Shown here in pieces: positions 20,220 to 21,888 of a stretch of DNA of 21,888 bases. Source of the DNA: a virus; IMG/VR virus record IMGVR_UViG_3300008516_000402, positions 1-21,888 of that record. One strand, written 5' to 3'. The notes beneath the pieces were generated by a model. The model was given only the letters and a program-made list of their open reading frames with translations, did no database searches and was not told the DNA's origin. The position numbers were made by a program, and so were the translations under genes. Positions within the stretch are counted from its first letter, which is position 1; each line of letters begins with the position of its first letter.

Positions 20220-20438
20220 TCACTCGCGTGCCGCTTTCCGCGCGCCCACGCGATCCATTGGGACCGGCCTGTCGTTCGGCAGGAGGAACACGTGCGGATG
20301 CCGCTTGTAGTGCTCCTCCCAACAGCCGTCCCGAACACCACACGTCTGACAGGCGGGGACCCGCTCAGGGTTCCCGAAGCACGGCGGCGACGCCGACACG
20401 ACGTCGGTGTGCTGAGGAGTTTGCGAATCCCCGCCCAT
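20220..20438 (-). CDS. Small Cys-rich protein (72 aa)
   Basis: The ATG at 20438 follows GAGGTGAGA and is two bases after the upstream stop. The central part holds PPCFGNPERVPACQTCGVRDGCWEEH split as Cys, then Cys-x-x-Cys, then Cys, giving four likely metal ligands. The CFG-x(n)-C-x-x-C-x(n)-C layout recurs in small phage proteins. It could be a zinc or iron-sulfur site; function unknown. Confidence 0.72.
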   Translation of the reverse strand: MGGDSQTPQHTDVVSASPPCFGNPERVPACQTCGVRDGCWEEHYKRHPHVFLLPNDRPVPMDRVGARKAARE

Positions 20439-20440
20439 TC

Positions 20441-20644
20441 TCACCTCACTCCCATCAGGTCCTTCTTGGCCTCGACGCACGTGGGGCAGTAGTCCCCGCG
20501 CCTCTTATCGCGCGTCGAACGGATTTTCCACCCCGCCTTCTTCGCGCGCTCGCGGAGCTTCCGGCAGTTGCCTTTCTTCGGGGTGATCTTCCCGAACGAG
20601 GCACCACAGCCTTCGCCGTCACAGATCAGTTCTGCTCGAATCAC
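20441..20644 (-). CDS. Small zinc-ribbon protein (67 aa)
   Basis: GTG start at 20644-20642 overlapping the preceding stop (GTGA), with GGAGAG upstream. Cysteines at about 8 and 13 (CDGEGC) and a C-terminal YCPTC form a four-ligand zinc ribbon; between them lies a basic helix (RKLRERAKKAGWKIRSTRDK). The basic helix would suit nucleic acid binding, but no family can be named. The longer in-frame start lies in the upstream gene. Confidence 0.75.
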   Translation of the reverse strand: MIRAELICDGEGCGASFGKITPKKGNCRKLRERAKKAGWKIRSTRDKRRGDYCPTCVEAKKDLMGVR

Positions 20645-21153
20645 TTCTTGCTCTCCTCTCCAGCCGCGACAGCCTTCTCGGCCTCGGCCGCTTCGTGCTC
20701 CTGCTTGGCGTGAAAGGCTATGAAGATGTGCGGATTCTTGGCGGCCCACTTCGCCGCCGTCTCCATCCGCCGGACGTCGCCCTCCTTGGCCCCTCCAAAC
20801 TTCATCGCCTCGGCGACGGTCATGAGGACGACGGCGTAGTCTCCGGCCTCGCTCCCGCCCGCTTCCTTCACGAGCGAGTCCTGCAGCGACTTGACCGTAA
20901 GCTCCGCACGCTTCCGGGCCTGTATCTCTTCGTCGAGCTTCCGCTGCACCGAGTTGGTCTTGCCCTTCTCCGTGGCAATGTCCCTGTCCCGCTGCTGGAC
21001 GTCGGCCACCGCTTTCTTCGTCGTTTCGTCAAGTGCCGCGATCCGCTGCTTGAGCTTGTGGGTTTCCTGAGCGACACGGCGACTGACCTCCGTTGCCACC
21101 GACTCGATGATGTGCCTCTCGAACCGCTCCTTGCCCTTGTCGCCGTCGCCCAC
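20641..21153 (-). CDS. Coiled-coil protein (170 aa)
   Basis: GTG start at 21153-21151 with a perfect AGGAGG 6 bases upstream. Residues about 15-95 form a long charged coiled coil (KLKQRIAALDETTKKAV, then RKLDEEIQARKRAELTV). A compact helical part follows (about 105-150, GGAKEGDVRRMETAAKWAAK) with an Ala/Glu/Lys-rich end. No membrane segment. A structural or scaffold-like role is possible; nothing specific can be read. Confidence 0.78.
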   Translation of the reverse strand: MGDGDKGKERFERHIIESVATEVSRRVAQETHKLKQRIAALDETTKKAVADVQQRDRDIATEKGKTNSVQRKLDEEIQARKRAELTVKSLQDSLVKEAGGSEAGDYAVVLMTVAEAMKFGGAKEGDVRRMETAAKWAAKNPHIFIAFHAKQEHEAAEAEKAVAAGEESKK

Positions 21154-21162
21154 AGTGACCTC

Positions 21163-21888
21163 CTATCCTTTCAGTCTGACGCCGTAACGCACGAGCGTCT
21201 GGTAGCCCGCGTCTGTGATCCCGGTCTTGCGGGCGGCCGGGGCCGAAATCGAGTCCCACAGGGCAGCACCCGGACCGTCGTCCTCCATCACCGCCTCCAC
21301 AAACTTCGCTGCTATGACGGCGTCGAACTTTCCGTACGACGCCATCATTTTATCACACGCCTGCGCCGCGTAACCTATCGCGTCCGCCATGTGACCCATC
21401 GGAACAGCGACCGTCTTGAGTCCATCGGCGACGGCCTTCATTCCGGTCTTGACCATATTCGTCGTCTCTGCCTCGACGAACTCTTTGGGCGACTTACAGA
21501 AGTCAGCGTACCTCCCCGTCCGGTAGACCAGATACTTGAAGTCTCCCGCAAGCTCCTCTGCCGCCGTCTTCTCTGACGCCACAAGCCACGCTTTGACGAA
21601 CTCGGGGTCCGCCTCACACGCCTCAAAGCTGATCGTCGACGTACGGGTCGCGGGCTCGTGCGTTATCCGTTTGGCCGTCACCGTCAGCGTTGCCATCGAG
21701 AGGTTGACGTGGACGGAGAACTCTATCTTCGGGATCGCCTTCGGACCCTTCTCGATGAAGTATGGACACTCCATCGCGCCGAGAATTCTCAACTCCATCT
21801 CGGCGTAGTCGATCAGCTTGGGGATGCTGGAGAGATTCGGCCCCTTGCAGGAGATGCGGCCTGACACGACGCCGTGAGGCACGAAGAC
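21163..21888 (-). CDS. Partial ORF with shortened family A polymerase signature, N-terminus beyond window
   Basis: The frame is open to the right edge. Its visible start reads HGVVSGRISCKGPNLSSIPK followed at once by LIDYAEMELRILGAM. In family A polymerases the same two blocks (TGRLSS...PNLQNIP and DYSQIELR) are separated by about 22 residues; here only 1-2 intervene. After this the protein is not polymerase-like: no O-helix or VHDE block appears, and the remaining about 200 residues (from about 21770 down to the stop at 21163) are an unrecognised helical protein. No good ribosome binding site precedes any internal ATG, so translation from upstream is favoured. It may be a rearranged polymerase remnant joined to another gene. 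Confidence 0.7.
   Translation of the reverse strand, partial: VFVPHGVVSGRISCKGPNLSSIPKLIDYAEMELRILGAMECPYFIEKGPKAIPKIEFSVHVNLSMATLTVTAKRITHEPATRTSTISFEACEADPEFVKAWLVASEKTAAEELAGDFKYLVYRTGRYADFCKSPKEFVEAETTNMVKTGMKAVADGLKTVAVPMGHMADAIGYAAQACDKMMASYGKFDAVIAAKFVEAVMEDDGPGAALWDSISAPAARKTGITDAGYQTLVRYGVRLKG

Overview
The window reads as a contiguous piece of a GC-rich, double-stranded DNA tailed-phage genome (or a close viral relative). About 34 genes and one RNA gene all lie on the minus strand. They are packed with TGATG, ATGA and TAATG stop/start overlaps and good GGAGG-type ribosome binding sites. There is no ribosomal, metabolic or transposon gene. The recognisable content is a replication and recombination module plus many small phage-type hypotheticals. 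The host cannot be named; high GC and Shine-Dalgarno-led genes suggest a GC-rich bacterium, probably known only from environmental DNA.

Reading in the direction of transcription (right to left): 21888-19853 holds small genes. The first is a partial ORF at the edge that carries a shortened family A DNA polymerase signature; then come a coiled-coil protein, two zinc-finger miniproteins and an XRE-type regulator. 19741-16685 is a 1018-residue fusion of a family-4-like uracil-DNA glycosylase with a family A DNA polymerase. 16656-14699 holds a small gene, an RNase Z-like metallo-beta-lactamase-fold enzyme and three small proteins. A strong sigma70-like promoter at 14685-14657 starts a recombination operon: a UvsY-like mediator candidate, a gp32-like single-strand DNA binding protein, an unknown 117-residue protein and a RecA recombinase. 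This ends at a hairpin overlapping the recA stop codon. A second TTGACA promoter with a palindrome in its spacer (11235-11207) drives two tandem ParB-like proteins. Then follow a small gene, a 5'-3' exonuclease, conserved phage hypotheticals, a 3D-domain (double-psi barrel) membrane-anchored protein, a Pif1-like helicase, an Mre11/SbcD-like nuclease and more small genes. The run ends with a complete tmRNA (547-181) and the start of a zinc-ribbon protein at the left edge.

Together the genes supply DNA synthesis with uracil surveillance, primer/flap removal, strand exchange with mediator and SSB, end processing and a helicase, in a T4-like recombination logic but with a Pol I-type polymerase. 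Unusual traits are the phage-borne tmRNA with a UUCG hairpin inside its tag frame, and lysine/proline/alanine-rich histone-H1-like tails on at least five proteins of the recombination/ParB block, including an SSB whose C-terminus is strongly basic rather than acidic. Others are tandem ParB paralogues, a pair of near-identical palindromes placed just after stop codons 8 kb apart, and the polymerase-like remnant at the right edge.
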